Origin: Platycarya strobilacea
Lineage: Eukaryota > Streptophyta > Magnoliopsida > Fagales > Juglandaceae
NCBI GenBank assembly: GCA_036898215.1
Contig: CM072550.1
Location: 29,580,905-29,644,904, forward strand
Direction of reading: 5' to 3'
Length of the DNA: 64,000 nt
Made by a program: the position numbers and the translations under genes. Every line of letters begins with the position of its first letter. The first letter of the stretch is position 1. Shown piece after piece: positions 33,008 through 45,584 of the stretch. A model generated the notes under the pieces. That model searched no databases and was not told the DNA's origin. It worked only from the letters and a program-made list of their open reading frames with translations.

Positions 33008-33382
33008 GAGCATTGACATTGGTTTTATAAAAAAAAAATTCAAAATTTGATGAAAAGTACATATTTGATAGAAAGCTAACAAAAAAATCATATGCATTGT
33101 TAAGAGCATTGATATTGGCTCCATCAATAGCCAAAAATTCAAATTTTGAGTTACAATATTTTAGCATCATCATTCTTATTTGAAGGATTACTATTCACAA
33201 GTCAAACTAATTATTTAATTTGTTTTATTCTCTCCACTTTCTTTTCCTTATTTCCATCAAATATGAAGAAATTTCTTTGATGAATACAATGTAAGATTAT
33301 TTAGGTGTTAATTTTTTTATCAAATTTGTACGTTTCAGCAAATTAAAAAAAAAAAAATCTGATGGAACCAATGTCAATGCTC
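33008..33382. mobile_element. MITE with perfect 16-bp inverted ends, TSD TTA
   Basis: GAGCATTGACATTGGT at 33008-33023 is exactly inverted at 33367-33382, and TTA flanks both sides (33005-33007 and 33383-33385). Inside, a second left-end copy, GAGCATTGATATTGG, starts at 33104 after TTAA. The element therefore either carries a duplicated left end or is a nested pair. No protein is encoded. Confidence 0.85.
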
Positions 33383-33385
33383 TTA

Positions 33386-35023
33386 CAAATCTAATCCTAC
33401 CATTTAAATTATGTAAATGATACACTCTACACACTGGCTTGAGAATAGACTAATTTATATAGGCCACCAGCTTGCATAACATTCTCAAGGCGTACTAGCC
33501 TATATATAGGAGGTTAAAGGCTATATAAAAGACATTTTCAAGTAATATGAGATTCTAACACTAACACTCCTTGATCGTGTTGATAAATTCAAGTTGCTTC
33601 ACATACTCCACTGTGTATTATATATAGCCTTTGGCTTCCCATATATATATAGGCCGCTTTGTATAGTATTGATGATTCTAACAAGTATATGAAAACATAC
33701 CATAATTAGCAGTAACACCATTATTATAAGAACATACCTAACTTAAAATTGTTTTCAATCCAAATATAAATCCAAACCATATACTAATTATCGTATGATT
33801 TGTCATTTTTATCCTTCTATTTAAACATACATCTTTACACATTAATATGTGTGTTTAAATAGAAGAGTAAAAATGATAATCACATGTTGGCCGTATGTGG
33901 CATAGGGGATGATAAGTAGAATATTTCCGATACTATATATACATACATCATGTCATCACTGTAAAACAACTTCTCAGACAACATATATATTTTAAGCTAG
34001 CTAGAAAACTAATTTCTCAAACGACTATATATATATATATTATATGTATTATATAATATATATACATATATGTATATATAGTAAAACCTTATAACAAAAC
34101 ATGGATGCATGATCACTACCTTAAAATTAAGGAACTAGATTATTTCTGATCATTATATTCTATAATATCGTCAAACTGCAAAATAATTCATGGGAACTAA
34201 TTAAGTAATTAATTGTTGTGGTGGCAATATGTGTGCGGCCTGGCGCATGACTATTTCAAAATATTGAGGTGCTGATCTTGTGTTCAGATCGATATTTAGA
34301 AAGCATGTTATATTAAGCGTGTAAGACGGTACTTTTTAATTTATAGCATATATGCATGCATGTCATGATGAGACACTTGGTCATGAAGTCATTACTTAAA
34401 CGCGTTCTTACTTCGAAAAATACAAAATCGCAGTTCTCGGATGACCATTTTCGTGATGCATGTGAGACATTGATCAAAGCAGGAGCTTTTTTTCCAAAGT
34501 TTTTCCTAGTTATTTTAATAAAATGGTCAAAACAGATTCCCCTAAACTTTATTTTCACATTTTGTTAATGCTTTCTAACTTCTTTCTTTCTCTCTTTTTC
34601 CTTTCTTTTCTTTACTACTTTTTGTTGCGGAATGAGTTTTCGTTATATATATTCATGTTACAATCAACTTAGAATTTGGAACAAAATAATCATATCATTT
34701 GGAGTAGTGGTGACAAATCTTTGTTACGTTTGGATATTACAGATAAAAAGACATTGAGTATGGCGATAATTAAATCGGCATGTTGGGATTGTGCAAAGTG
34801 TTTCTCTCATAATCTCATATCATTATTACAACTTTTTTAAATTCATAAAAAATATAATAAATAATTCAAAATTTTAAAATTCCAAAATAATGATAATCTT
34901 AAAAATTATTTTAACCATATTTTATTTAACTTTTATTTCAACTCATTTAATCTCAACTCAATATCTAAACTAGCACAATAGATCTTAATCATGCGATCAA
35001 TCACTGCAAAATATATAGATATA

Positions 35024-35050
<27 letters not shown>
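33386..35050. other. AT-rich non-coding DNA
   Basis: No gene seen. A small inverted repeat (TCATTTTTATCCTTCTATTTAAAC and its partner) spans about 33805-33880. TA-rich palindromes lie at 34026-34080. A TC-rich tract is at 34570-34612. A copy of the AT-rich dispersed repeat seen near 17.0 kb and 45.2 kb lies at about 34790-34980. (TA)n and (CA)n runs lie at 35025-35050. Confidence 0.4.
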
Positions 35051-35055
<5 letters not shown>

Positions 35056-35174
35056 CAACACTTTTAGGCTATAATAACGGTTTGAAATTTGTGACAATCT
35101 CCAAACGGTTATCAAAACTAATTTTTTGTGATGGTTTGTTGGAACCGTCACTAAAGACAATTGATAGATTTTTT

Positions 35175-35310
35175 TACGTTCGAACAAATATGATTTTACA
35201 TTCAAATGTTGAGATGACATCCGAACGATGAGATTACTGACATTCAAACGTCCATGTTTCTAGCGCCAATATTCGAATGATATAAAAAAACATTTGAATG
35301 TTCATATTAA
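35175..35310 (+). repeat. Left sub-terminal TTCGAA-type motif cluster (element 1)
   Basis: Six variants spaced 20-25 bases apart: ACGTTCGAACA, ACATTCAAATGT, ACATCCGAACG, ACATTCAAACGT, ATATTCGAATG and ACATTTGAATGT. In En/Spm, sub-terminal repeats bind the TnpA protein. By analogy these are candidate binding sites. Confidence 0.65.
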
Positions 35311-35749
35311 TTTTTTTTTAAATACAATAATGCTACTTTGACACCTTTTGTATTTGAATACATTTTAAATATTTTCATTTACTGAATAGTGTAGGATTTA
35401 ATTATTGGTGTACTGAATAAAAATAAAAATTATTTTTAAAATATTTTATCAAATATTTTAAAATTATTAAAATATGAATAAAAATATCTATAAATAAATT
35501 AAAATAAAAAATTACTCTTGCAAGGCCCTGTTAATATTATAAAAATTTTGAAAACATCGAATTATAAAAAAAATTAATTTGTGAAAGATTTGAAGTACAG
35601 TGATTTAAAATTAAATTTAGATAAGCAAATACTAAAGAAATTTGAGAATAGAAAAAAAAAATGATATATACATTACATGATAACTTGGTCTAGTACATAA
35701 ATTAGAAATAAAATACAAAAAGACATTAAAAAAAACACAAAATCAATCA

Positions 35750-36980
35750 CTACAGGCTATCTTTTAATGTTTTAAACACATCAGTCAATGTCTCAACCTT
35801 AAGACGCAAGGTTGCTACATCAGTGGAAAGCTCTTATAGCCTAATCCACATGCGTAATTATCTCGACAGTCTGTGCAACGAGCTGTTAATCAAAATGCGC
35901 CTACAGCTCTCCCATCATCGAGGCCACCTAAGTAGGTCATACATCCCCACCCGTAGTCTGTCTCATCTAAGGCTGCTAACTGGGGCTAGCAATGTCAGCG
36001 GGATCAACATGACCGGTCTAAGACTGGGGAGGTGGAACAATATCTGCTACAAGAGGTGGCAGACACATCCTCTGCCCGTGACTGTGGTTATAGGAGGTCA
36101 TGTCGATGCAGTTGATTTGGTGCCGCACTAACTCCTCTACCCAAGGTGTCACTCCATGTGCCAGTAGTAGTCGAGTAATGATGAGTCCATGGGGAGGTTG
36201 TTTGTCAAGATAATGCATGCCTCGTAGAGGATCCTCTCGAAGATCGCCTCTGGTAGGTTGATCAGGTCTCCACGAGCCAGCTTGATCAGAAATTGCACGC
36301 GTGCCCGACTGAATGTCGTCATGTGTGCTAGCGGATCGACATTTGTTGCAAAGATAAGATGCAGCCTCCGGAAGAAACCCTGCGGCATACTCTGCTGGAA
36401 GGTGTCTGGCCTCTCATGCGCCTCCTGATCTCTACTAGTGAAGATGTTGAAATCTTCATCCCGCTTAAGATCATCGTGCTCAGACCTAGCATCCTTGGCC
36501 TTTGGGATGTGGACATAATGACTATCCGTAGAGTAAACCCAGTATGGGACTCTGCCATGCCAACGTTAGCATCTATAGGCAAAGCCTGTGCAACAGCTGC
36601 CTCCTCCATAGGGTCAGCAGCTATCGGCTGAGGTTGCTAACGAGAGATCTACAACAACTCAGCAATGACATCCACCGACACTATGAGCTACACATCGCAA
36701 ATCGTGATCTTATGCGTATGCACGTTGAACGGCAACGTGTACATCGCCATATAGAACTCGTGGACCATAGAGGGGTAAATGAGATCCCTTAGTGCGCATA
36801 TAGGGGTCCAGCCCCTGTTCACAAAAACTGACCTCAAGCTCCAGTTCTCCCAAAGAATCCATCGAACTCATTAACCATCACCTCCAGCTCGGTTATAACT
36901 GTGAGGGCCTCAATACTGGCAGCCTCCTGATTCACTCCTTCTCGACCCTTCTTTCTTTTAGTTCTGAACTGTTAAGCCAT
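35750..36980 (-). pseudogene. Third ORF of CACTA element 1 ('putative plant transposon protein' type)
   Basis: Starts at the ATG on the minus strand at 36980 (MA, a stop, then QFRTKRKKGREG). The central part holds FSRARVQFLIKLARGD and GLIITRLLLAHGVT, which match FLVRVARGD and GLLISGLLLQAGVT of the third ORF in CACTA element 2. The C-terminus is a heptad-like helix (STDVATLRLKVETLTD) ending in TAG at 35752-35750. Frames switch several times. Function is unknown. It is transcribed away from the TNP2 gene, with the motif array in between. Confidence 0.65.
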
Positions 36981-37074
36981 ATATATATATATCTGCACAA
37001 ATAAGATAACAATTAGAGAAAATAAAAAATAAATTAAGTTACAATATTTGAAAAGTAATTTATCTAAGTTTTTT

Positions 37075-37375
37075 AAAAGGGATATTTTAGTACGTTCGAA
37101 TGTAACCAATGTCATGGTTGAACATGAGTATGGCTTCCAACGTTGCAAACAGTCATGTTCGAATGTACCTTGCGTGTGTTCGAACGTAGCCTTTAATCTT
37201 CCAACGTTGCAAAAAGTCACGTTCGAATGTACACAAGGTATATTCGAACGTGACTGTTTGTCTTTCAACGTTACGGAAGGCACGTTCGAACATACACAAG
37301 ATACATTCAAACGTGACTGTTTAACTTCTAACATTGTAAAAGTAACATTTGAACATATAAAAGTTACATTCGACT
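37075..37375. repeat. Array of palindromic TTCGAA-type motifs upstream of both gene sets
   Basis: About ten copies of ACGTTCGAATGT-like palindromes, with a recurring CTTCCAACGTTGCAAA block, form an irregular repeat of about 60 bases. Both strands stay open because of this symmetry, giving two mirror ORFs without meaning. It lies just upstream of the divergent third ORF and before the transposase. Weaker copies continue at 37740-37930. Confidence 0.75.
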
Positions 37376-38056
37376 CATCCATTCCCGAAACTCCTTTTCA
37401 TGGAATTTTGGGATCAAAACTCACCGTAGAAATGAAGTATACACTTCAAAGATTGTTTCTACTGTAGTCTTTGGGCCAGTAGAGACCTCTGATGGCCAAA
37501 AAATAAAGAAGAAAATCTAGCCACCACATTTTTTGAGTTTTTCCAATTTTTAAGAAATTTTAACAAAAGATACATCAAAATGAAGGGTTGTTAGTTTCCT
37601 ACTTTTTGTTGATGGTTGCAGTGGCTTTGGTGATGGAGATGGTAGTGCTCATGACGAAGAGAAAACGAGAGAAAGCGAGTGAATTTTGGGAAAAAAAGAG
37701 AAATATTGTCGAGACCACTGTATATATAGAGGCCAAGTTCGAATGTTCGTTAATGAACGTTTGAACGTAATGTGTCAACCGTTGGAATCATTCTAATGTA
37801 ATAATGTCACGTTCGAATGTTTTCAATTGACGTTTGAACGTTACATCATATTTTGTTGACTAATGATACATCATACATTTGAACATTTAGCTTCAACGTT
37901 TGAATGTTCTGATCATACATTTGAACGTATATTTGTATTTAGAAATTGAAATTGAAATTATATTATAACATATTATAATACAATAAAATATATTATAGTA
38001 TATAGTATATAGCATCACTAAAATATATTAAGTCAACACTATATAATACTGTAGTA

Positions 38057-39042
38057 TTTTTTTTTTTTATAGCTAAAGATACTGAATTTCATCCCAAATA
38101 AATTACATCAAAGTATCATGCCAAATGATTTGAGAGATACAATCCGGAACGAACTTCCACCAAATCATAAGATCATCTAAATGCCATGAATACTTAGCTA
38201 ATAATGAGCGGCATTATTAGTGAATCAACTACTATGTCGTATCTCTACCTTTCTAAAATAGGGCAGCAATATATGGATCTCATTCACAATGTTACCCCAT
38301 ATAGATTGTGATTCTTCCACCTTATTAAGCTCATTAACTACCAACAATGAATCACTCTCTATATATAACTCATGGATTCCCATAGGTACACAGACTTGAA
38401 GACCTCCAAGCACTGCTAGGAGCTCAATCTCTATCGGATCCGTGATTGCCTGTTCGGGCTTGCTTCTTGAGAAAATCATCCTCCCATCACTATCCCTCAA
38501 GATTGTGTCCACTCTGTATTTTCTATATCTTGGGAAAATTGCTCCATCTATATTGAGTTTAAAAGCATTTTCTAGAGGTGCCTGCCAATGCAGTTCTACT
38601 TTAATAACTTGCTTCTTCGCTACATCAGCCATTTGATATTCATTTACCGTTGACAGTGCATGATTTATAGCAGCTTCAGGCGTAAGTTTATTGTCCTCAA
38701 AATAAAACTAATTTTAGCCGAACCAGATGCCCCAAATACAAACAACCAGCTGATGTAAATATTTTATTTTCTTCCTTCGAATCAGCTACAAAAAAATCTG
38801 GGTTACTTCGTGTTGTATTTGATATTCTTCCAAGCAACTCACCTGCTATCTTAGAACTTGAAACATCGTGGGACAATATATAAGGGCATGGTTAATATCT
38901 TTGATTCCCCACTGACACCATTTGCACATAATTGTCGACACCACCTTCCTCACTTCCAAGTTCTTCATTGTGGGTAAACTATTTGTGCAAACATGCCAAG
39001 CGAATATTCTTACACAGTTAGGAACCTGCAGCTTCCATATGG
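38057..39042 (-). mobile_element. 5'-truncated LINE fragment inside CACTA element 1
   Basis: Minus-strand reading gives a zf-RVT-like end (WKLQVPNCVRIFAWHV, CKWCQWGIKDINHALIYCP; 39042-38846) and an RNase H (38632-38140: LNIDGAIF, LRDSDGRMI, YIESDSLLVV, AAHYLAKYSW). It ends with an A tail seen as T12 at 38057-38068. There is no RT and no clear target-site duplication. It occupies the place where the N-terminal Transpos_assoc part of the transposase would be expected. Confidence 0.8.
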
Positions 39043-39043
39043 G

Positions 39044-42000
39044 GGACGATGTTAATGAATGGGAAGATATATTAGGTGACATTGGTGTTGTGATGTTTAT
39101 GGATGAACATGAGAATGATACCCCAAGCAGTCAAGGGAGTGAACAAAATATTTTGCTGCAATGTGGGAAGATGCAAAGCGCAAGCTTTTTCCTGGCTGCA
39201 TAAAACACAATAAAATATCATTTATTGTGCGGTTACTTCACATTAAGCCTTTGTGTGGAATGTCAACGAAAGCAATAAACATGATATTGGACTTATTAAC
39301 GAGGTGCTTCCTGAATGGTTTGCAATGTCGAAGAAATTCTAAGAAGCAAAACAATTGAGAAAAAGGATTAGGATTTGAGTACAAGTCCATACACGCATGC
39401 AAGAATGATTGTATCTTGTTTTGGAAGGAGAACGAGGAAAAACAACGTGTCTTGTATGCAGAGAGTCGAGGTGAAAAACTAAGAAGAATGTGCCGGTGAA
39501 GGTGTTGCGCTATTTTCCTTTAAGATCTTGGCTGGAAAGATTATATATGTCTAAGAAAACAACTGAAGATATGAGGTGACACCAAAAGAAAAGAGTTAAG
39601 GATTGCACATATAAGAGGAACCCAGTTGACTCAATGGCCTGGCAGTCCTTTAATGAACAGTACGCCGAGTCGCAACGTGCACCTGGGACTCACAACTGAT
39701 GGATTCAATACCTTTGACAATATGAGTACAAGTTATAGCATCTAGCACGTTGTGTTGATACCGTACATTCTTCTCCCATGGAAGTGCATGAAAGCACCTA
39801 ATTTTTTGTTAACTCTACTAATCCCTGGCCCGAGATCACTAGGGAATGACATTGATGTATTCATGCAAACGATGATTGAGGAGCTAAAAGAGTTATAGAA
39901 AATGGGCGCTAGGACTTACGATGTATCAACCGGAAAGTCTTTTCATATACATGTTGCAGTGACGTGGACAATAAATGACTTTCCTATATAAAAATTTGTT
40001 GGGTTGGGATACTAAAGGAAAGTTGGCATGCCCAACATGTAATCATGAAACTTCCAATGAGTGGTTAAAAGTTTCTTAGAAGATGTATTTCATGGGCCAT
40101 CGCCATTATCTCGCAGCAAATCATGCATGACGAAGAAAATGACCTAAGTTTAATGGGAGACTGGAGGAAAGATCTGCACCAAAGGAGTTGTCTAGGGACG
40201 ATATATTGAAACAACTGCAACATGTAAGAGTAAACAACTTTGGCAAAAGTCAAGGAAGGAACAAGAGAAAACGAGGCACAACATAATTGAATTGGATGAA
40301 ATGCAGTATTTTTTTTAACTTGCCGTATTAGTCGTCCTGTATGTTACGACATAGTTTAGATGTTACGCATATAAAGAAGAATATCTGCAACAATATATTT
40401 GGAACAATTATGAGCATTAACAATAAGACAAAGGATACGGTCAATATGAAAAAAAATCTTGTAAGCATGGGCATTAAACAAAATCTACACCTGCGAGTGG
40501 ACGGCAACTGGGTGGCCATGCCGCATACATGTTTTATGATGACGAAATATGAGAGAATAGATTTTTGCAAATAGTTGCAAGGCGTGAAATTGCCAGATGG
40601 TTCTGTTTCAAATATCGGCAGGTGTGTGAACTTGGATGACTGAAAAATCAGTGGACTGAAAAGTCGTGATTATCATGTATTTATGCAGAAGTTACTGTCA
40701 GTTGGAATCCATGGCAAATTGATATCTAATGCATGTGCGGCCATTACCGAGCTCTGTATGTTTTTCAGGGACTTATGCACTCGGATTGTAAATCGTGATA
40801 TGCTGCATAAGATGAAAGACGACATTGCCACTACCTTATGTAAATTCGAACAAATATTTTCACCTTCATTTTTTGATGTAATGGTCCATTTAGCAATACA
40901 TTTATCCCATTTGGTATTGTTAGGTGGATCGATACAATTCGGTTGGATGTATCTAGTTGAAAGATATTTAGGTCAACTAAAGCGCACAGTTAGGAATAAA
41001 GCCAAAGCTGAGGGTTCAATAGCAGAGGCCTATATACACGATGAATAGTTAATATTTTGCTCACTATCCCTTCACGGTGTTGAGACACGATTTAATCGTG
41101 AAGAGCGAAATGCTGATCTTGCTGCTCCAATTCCTTGTGAGCTATCAGTGTTCTTTCAAAATGTATGACCCTTAGGTGCACAAACTAGTTACGATTTCAT
41201 TGATGGAGAGTTGGAAAAAGTTCGATGATACGTGTTGAATAATTGATGGGAGATTGACGACTATTTCAGGTACGGTACTCATCCAATTTATGATAAATTA
41301 TTGGATCTTCACGCACTAAACATAGTAATATATTTTTTTTCATTAATATACAATGAGCACCTGGACAGACTTGGTGTAGAAGGCATAGATAATGTGGAGG
41401 CAAGATACGAAAAAGAATTTCTTAGTTGGTTTGAACAACGTGCATGAACTACAAATTTGAATATGATTGATTTTGAAACTTTTAAATATTCTTAGTAACA
41501 GATTAATTATATTTTTTTGTTTTATATTATTAGATCTTGAAACAATATGTTCATAATCTAGGGTCAATTTATCGTGAAATGCATGCATTAACCTGTAATC
41601 TATCAAACAGAGTGATGCTATACACCGCACGGTTTGAGGTTATAGATTTCATACAGTGGACTATTAAAGAAAGACGCAAAATTGTGGTGTGTTGGTCGAA
41701 TGGAGTCATGAGACCGATGATATTGAATATTATGGCGTTATACATGAGATAATTGGACTGAAATATCTAGGTGAGCCTGTAACATATGTTTTTAGATGTG
41801 ATTGGTGGGATTTAGGCGGTGGTTGGGTCTCATTGCATAAAGATAATCACTTCACGAGCATCAATACTACATCAAAATAGTATAAAAATGATCCATTCGT
41901 ATTGGCTTGTCAAGTCTATTACTTGGTTGATCTACTAAAAAAGACGTTGATGAAAATAGTAGATAGATGACTTGGCGAGTCGTGCAAAAATTTGTTCCTA

Positions 42001-42338
42001 GGAATATATATAAGGCAAGAACAAGTGCGGATCACGAGTCCAACGAAGATGAAAATGACACTCCGATTATAGAGGCGTTCTAGGAAAATGGAAATCAAGA
42101 TATTAACTTGTCTGTTGACCTCAGTGCACTCAAGATACTCCTCTTATGTAGAGATAACGTGACACCTATTCACCTCGGCCCATCAGAACTATACGCTCAT
42201 CCAATTGAAATGAGTGAGGAGGAGTAACAAGAGTTTGAGGATGAAGAAGAAGAAGACATACAAGATGACAATGAAGATTCTATTGAGAGAAATTCTGAAA
42301 TAATCAGGAAAAATTCATCTGAAGAAGAAGAAGAATAA
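39044..42338 (+). pseudogene. TNP2-type transposase of CACTA element 1 (Transposase_21, DUF4218, DUF4216)
   Basis: The N-terminal part starts at DDVNEWEDILGD, followed by LLHIKPLCGMSTKAINM and a core readable in shifting frames (LLPWKCMKAPNF, LIPGPRSLGNDIDVF). The DUF4218 domain is at 40683-41048 (FFRDLCTRI, PSFFDVMVHLAIHL, GWMYLVERYLG). DUF4216 is at 41700-41980 (VIHEIIGLKYLGEPVTYVFRCDWWD). The tail is strongly acidic and ends in TAA at 42336-42338. In intact elements this protein cuts and moves the transposon. Here many stops and frameshifts and the loss of the N-terminal domain make it a relic. Confidence 0.8.
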
Positions 42339-42444
42339 AAGTATAAAATCATAGAAGTTAAAACTCAAATATTATATTATTAAAAATAACGTTCTAATTA
42401 CTTTTTTATTTTTTTATTCATTTTCAAGGATACCACAAAAAAGA

Positions 42445-44028
42445 CAATGAAGAAATGTGTCACATCTTCCAAGTCCCAAACCCGTTCTAGAAACCCTACC
42501 TGAGGAATACGCTCCTGAAGAAATAAACACACATGAGATAGATGGTCAGTCAACACCTAATAGTAATGAAATGTTGTTGGTAATTAATTAATTATATTTT
42601 ACTACTCAATAACATATATAACTAATATCATGCTTTGTATATGATAGTTGATGCATTATCCTCTTGACATGGTCGTGGCTTTACTCGTGGTATCTCTCTA
42701 GAGAATAGTTGACGACAAGGAAAAATAAAGGTCACCATTCCTGATAATTCCTCTAGAGGAGTGGATGATGGTGCCACAACACTTTTCTCTTATATTGGTA
42801 TGGTAGTCCGAACTTATACTCCATTTTATGTGCAATCATGGCGAGATGTTCCTAATGAAGTTAAGAATCACATTCGAAGCCGTGTGCTGGTGAGATAAGT
42901 TTACAATTATATTTTTTCACATTAATAAGTATATCGTATTTCTTACATAATTCACTTATTAGGATGAATTCAACATCTATTTTACTCGTAGCGAGGATAT
43001 GGGAACTGTAAACGGACATATGGCTACATTATTCCGACGTCACGGACCGATGTCATGAGCACTTCAAAAAGTTTGCGACGTTGGAAGAGACTGTGAAGTT
43101 CCATTTTTAGAAGATGAAGTTAGATGATTAAGTGAAGTGTTGTGATCTTTTCAGAAGTTCTGATTATCAGGTATTCTAAATTAGTTAGTTATTTACATTT
43201 ATATCTGTTTTAAATTAGCATTAATATTATTAATTAATTTTATAGAGGTTAAGTTAGACAAATGAACATAATAGATCCACTTTCATTATCCACCATCATG
43301 CCGGTTCAAGGTCGTTTTACCGTCTTGCTATGGTAATTAATAACTTACAAAAATTTATTTATTTTTCTAATATACATTTATTTAATTACTAACATATTGC
43401 TAATGTGTCTTTGATAGAAACGTGATGATCTTGAAAAATTTTCTCTCATTCTTGTCTATGCTGTTGTTCACACTAATGAACTTGGTAAAGAAATGGATTC
43501 TGCCGCTTCAGAAAGTTATATAAGAGATATTAATTTTGTTAAATAAATTATGCATTATCTGCATAATTTTTTTTTGTTCGTATTTCTTTTAATTTTGTTG
43601 CTTACTGTGTGTTTTCTTTTTAATTATAGGATAGAATGTTGGAGATGCATTCAGCTTCTGGAGAATCATCTTCTATTGATGTGTACATATTCACGAAAGT
43701 GTTTGAGACCAAGTTTGGCATGGTTAGAGGATTGGGGCGTTTAGTCAAACATTCCACTGGTTCATCCTCCATGAGTTTCTCGACTTCACAGATTAATAAT
43801 CTCACCAAAGATTTAGAAGCAACACGACGAGAAAACGAGTATATGAGGTTGAGACAGCAGGAGTTAGAATCTCTCTTGAAGCAACAGTCTAATTTTCAAA
43901 CGAGTATGCAAGAGCAATAGATAGATCAAGATGAAAGAATGTGCACTATAATCCAAGAATAAATGCAAAGGGAGATGGCGGCCCAAATGGAACGTGTTAT
44001 ATTACTGCAGCAAAATTGCGGCGGGTGA
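42445..44028 (+). pseudogene. TNP1-type protein of CACTA element 1 (Transposase_24-like)
   Basis: The pieces, separated by intron-like AT-rich gaps, show a Gly/Arg-rich GRGFTRG-like start and SYIGMVVRTYTPFYVQSWRDVPNEVKNHI at about 42780-42890. Next are the KVFETKFGMVRGLGRLVKHS block (43690-43760) of the plant En/Spm Transposase_24 family and a terminal coiled coil (LTKDLEATRRENEYMRLRQQELESLL). In En/Spm the partner protein TnpA binds sub-terminal repeats, and this ORF holds the equivalent position. Internal stops suggest decay, although some breaks may be introns. Confidence 0.7.
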
Positions 44029-44184
44029 GGAAAAAAAAAGAAATAAATTTTATTGTTTTATTATTATTTGTAACTTTTAGTATCTAACTTTGATATGCTA
44101 TAAGACATTGTAATCTGTTAAGTTAATTGTATAACTTGATACAACTTATATGCTTTTTAATTTTATTAAAATTTATCGTTTCCG

Positions 44185-44330
44185 ACTAGTACGTTCAAAT
44201 GTACATATTAAACGTTCGAACATTTGTTTTAACTATATTTGAATATACCGCACAACATTCGAATGAACTCTCTAACTAACGAACAAAACGTTTCAATGTT
44301 TAGTAAACTAGTATTCGAATGTTTAATAAT
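44185..44330. repeat. Right sub-terminal TTCGAA-type motif cluster (element 1)
   Basis: Variants ACGTTCAAATGT, ACGTTCGAACAT, ATATTTGAATAT, ACATTCGAATGA, ACGTTTCAATGT and GTATTCGAATGT, spaced about 20-25 bases apart. They mirror the left end. Confidence 0.65.
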
Positions 44331-44513
44331 AAATCGTCACTAAGAATATTTTTTATTACAATTGAATAATAAATCATCATAAAGATTTATTTGTGACACA
44401 TTTTAGATTACAGTTATCGCAATGATTTCTAACAATCACAAAAAAAATTGTGACAATTCGGCCATTTTCTACGATAATTTTATCTATCTTTAAAAACTAA
44501 ATATGGTGTAGTG

Positions 44514-45383
44514 TTAATTTAAATGGAATTAATTAAAATAGTAATAATTAATGATGGCGGGTGCACATTTCTCACGCTTATATATGGAAATAAAAATCGC
44601 ATATATATATATATATATATATTTATTGATTTGATAGTTTTATATTTATTATGAAAAGACAGGTTGTCACTTGTATAAAAAGTCAAAAAGAAGTTAAGAA
44701 CAGTACTTTCGTTTCAAAGTTAATAGTTTTACATTCTATTTTGATCACGTGTCCGCAATCATGCACGCGTCGTGTGTTAAATACATATTATTTGAGGTCA
44801 ATAATTGGATAACGTTCTTAAATAATTTTAAAAAACACACGTGTACATGAAAAACTGAATTATTATTATCTCTGGATAATTATTAATATAATATTTAGTA
44901 GTACTGTAAATATCAAATAGCCAAAAGTTATTTTGTATATATAAATTTATTTATTTAAAATTACATTACTTAATTAATTCATGAATTATTAGACTACTTT
45001 GTGCACAAAAAAATAATAATTAATAAACTAAATGCACACAATGATCTTGTGTCAAGAACATACACATGAATGCCCAGAAAAGGATATATATACAAGCTTA
45101 TGTACAAAACAGATCAGGTTCCTCAGAATGTCAAAAACAAATTATAAATTAAGCCCCACAGTTTGAATATAGAAACCATTTCATCTATCTCATCTCATTA
45201 TTATAATTGTTTTAAATTTCTATACAAATATATATATAATAAATAATTTAATTTTTTCAAATTTTAAAATAATAATATTATAAAATAATATTTTATTTAA
45301 CTTTTAACATTCATCTAAAAGATCTCTCATATCATTTTAATTCACTATTCCAACGAAGACTAAAGATATATATACTGGCCAGT
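44514..45383. other. Spacer between the two CACTA elements
   Basis: 870 bp of AT-rich DNA without genes. (TA)n at 44601-44622. A copy of the AT-rich dispersed repeat (CATCTATCTCATCTCATTATT...) lies at about 45180-45360. Confidence 0.5.
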
Positions 45384-45584
45384 CATTACAAGAGAATAGG
45401 TTTTTTGAGACAAATCATTTTATCTCAAAAATCATATTTTTTATCCCAAAAAATCTTTAGAGACAAAAAAATTGCATCCCAAATTTGTCTCAAAAAGCCC
45501 ATCTCAAAAAGATTTTAGAGACAAAAAGTGAATTTCGTCCCTAAAAATGATTTTTAGAGACGAAATCTCACTTACTCGTCCAAA

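Larger units (their letters stand above)
35051..44513 (+). mobile_element. CACTA (En/Spm) DNA transposon, element 1
   Basis: It begins CACTACAACAC and ends GGTGTAGTG, inverted CACTA termini with small mismatches. Sub-terminal clusters of a TTCGAA-centred motif lie at 35175-35310 and 44185-44330. Inside are a TNP2-type transposase and a TNP1-type protein on the plus strand and a divergent third ORF on the minus strand, plus a LINE fragment. The three-base flanks (ACA and TTA) do not match, so no target-site duplication survives. All ORFs carry stops. Total length is about 9.46 kb. Confidence 0.85.

Noticed and set aside
36972..37467. Mirror ORFs of about 137 residues on both strands
   Set aside because: The palindromic TTCGAA motif array keeps both strands open. 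The peptides are repeats of the motif, not a protein.
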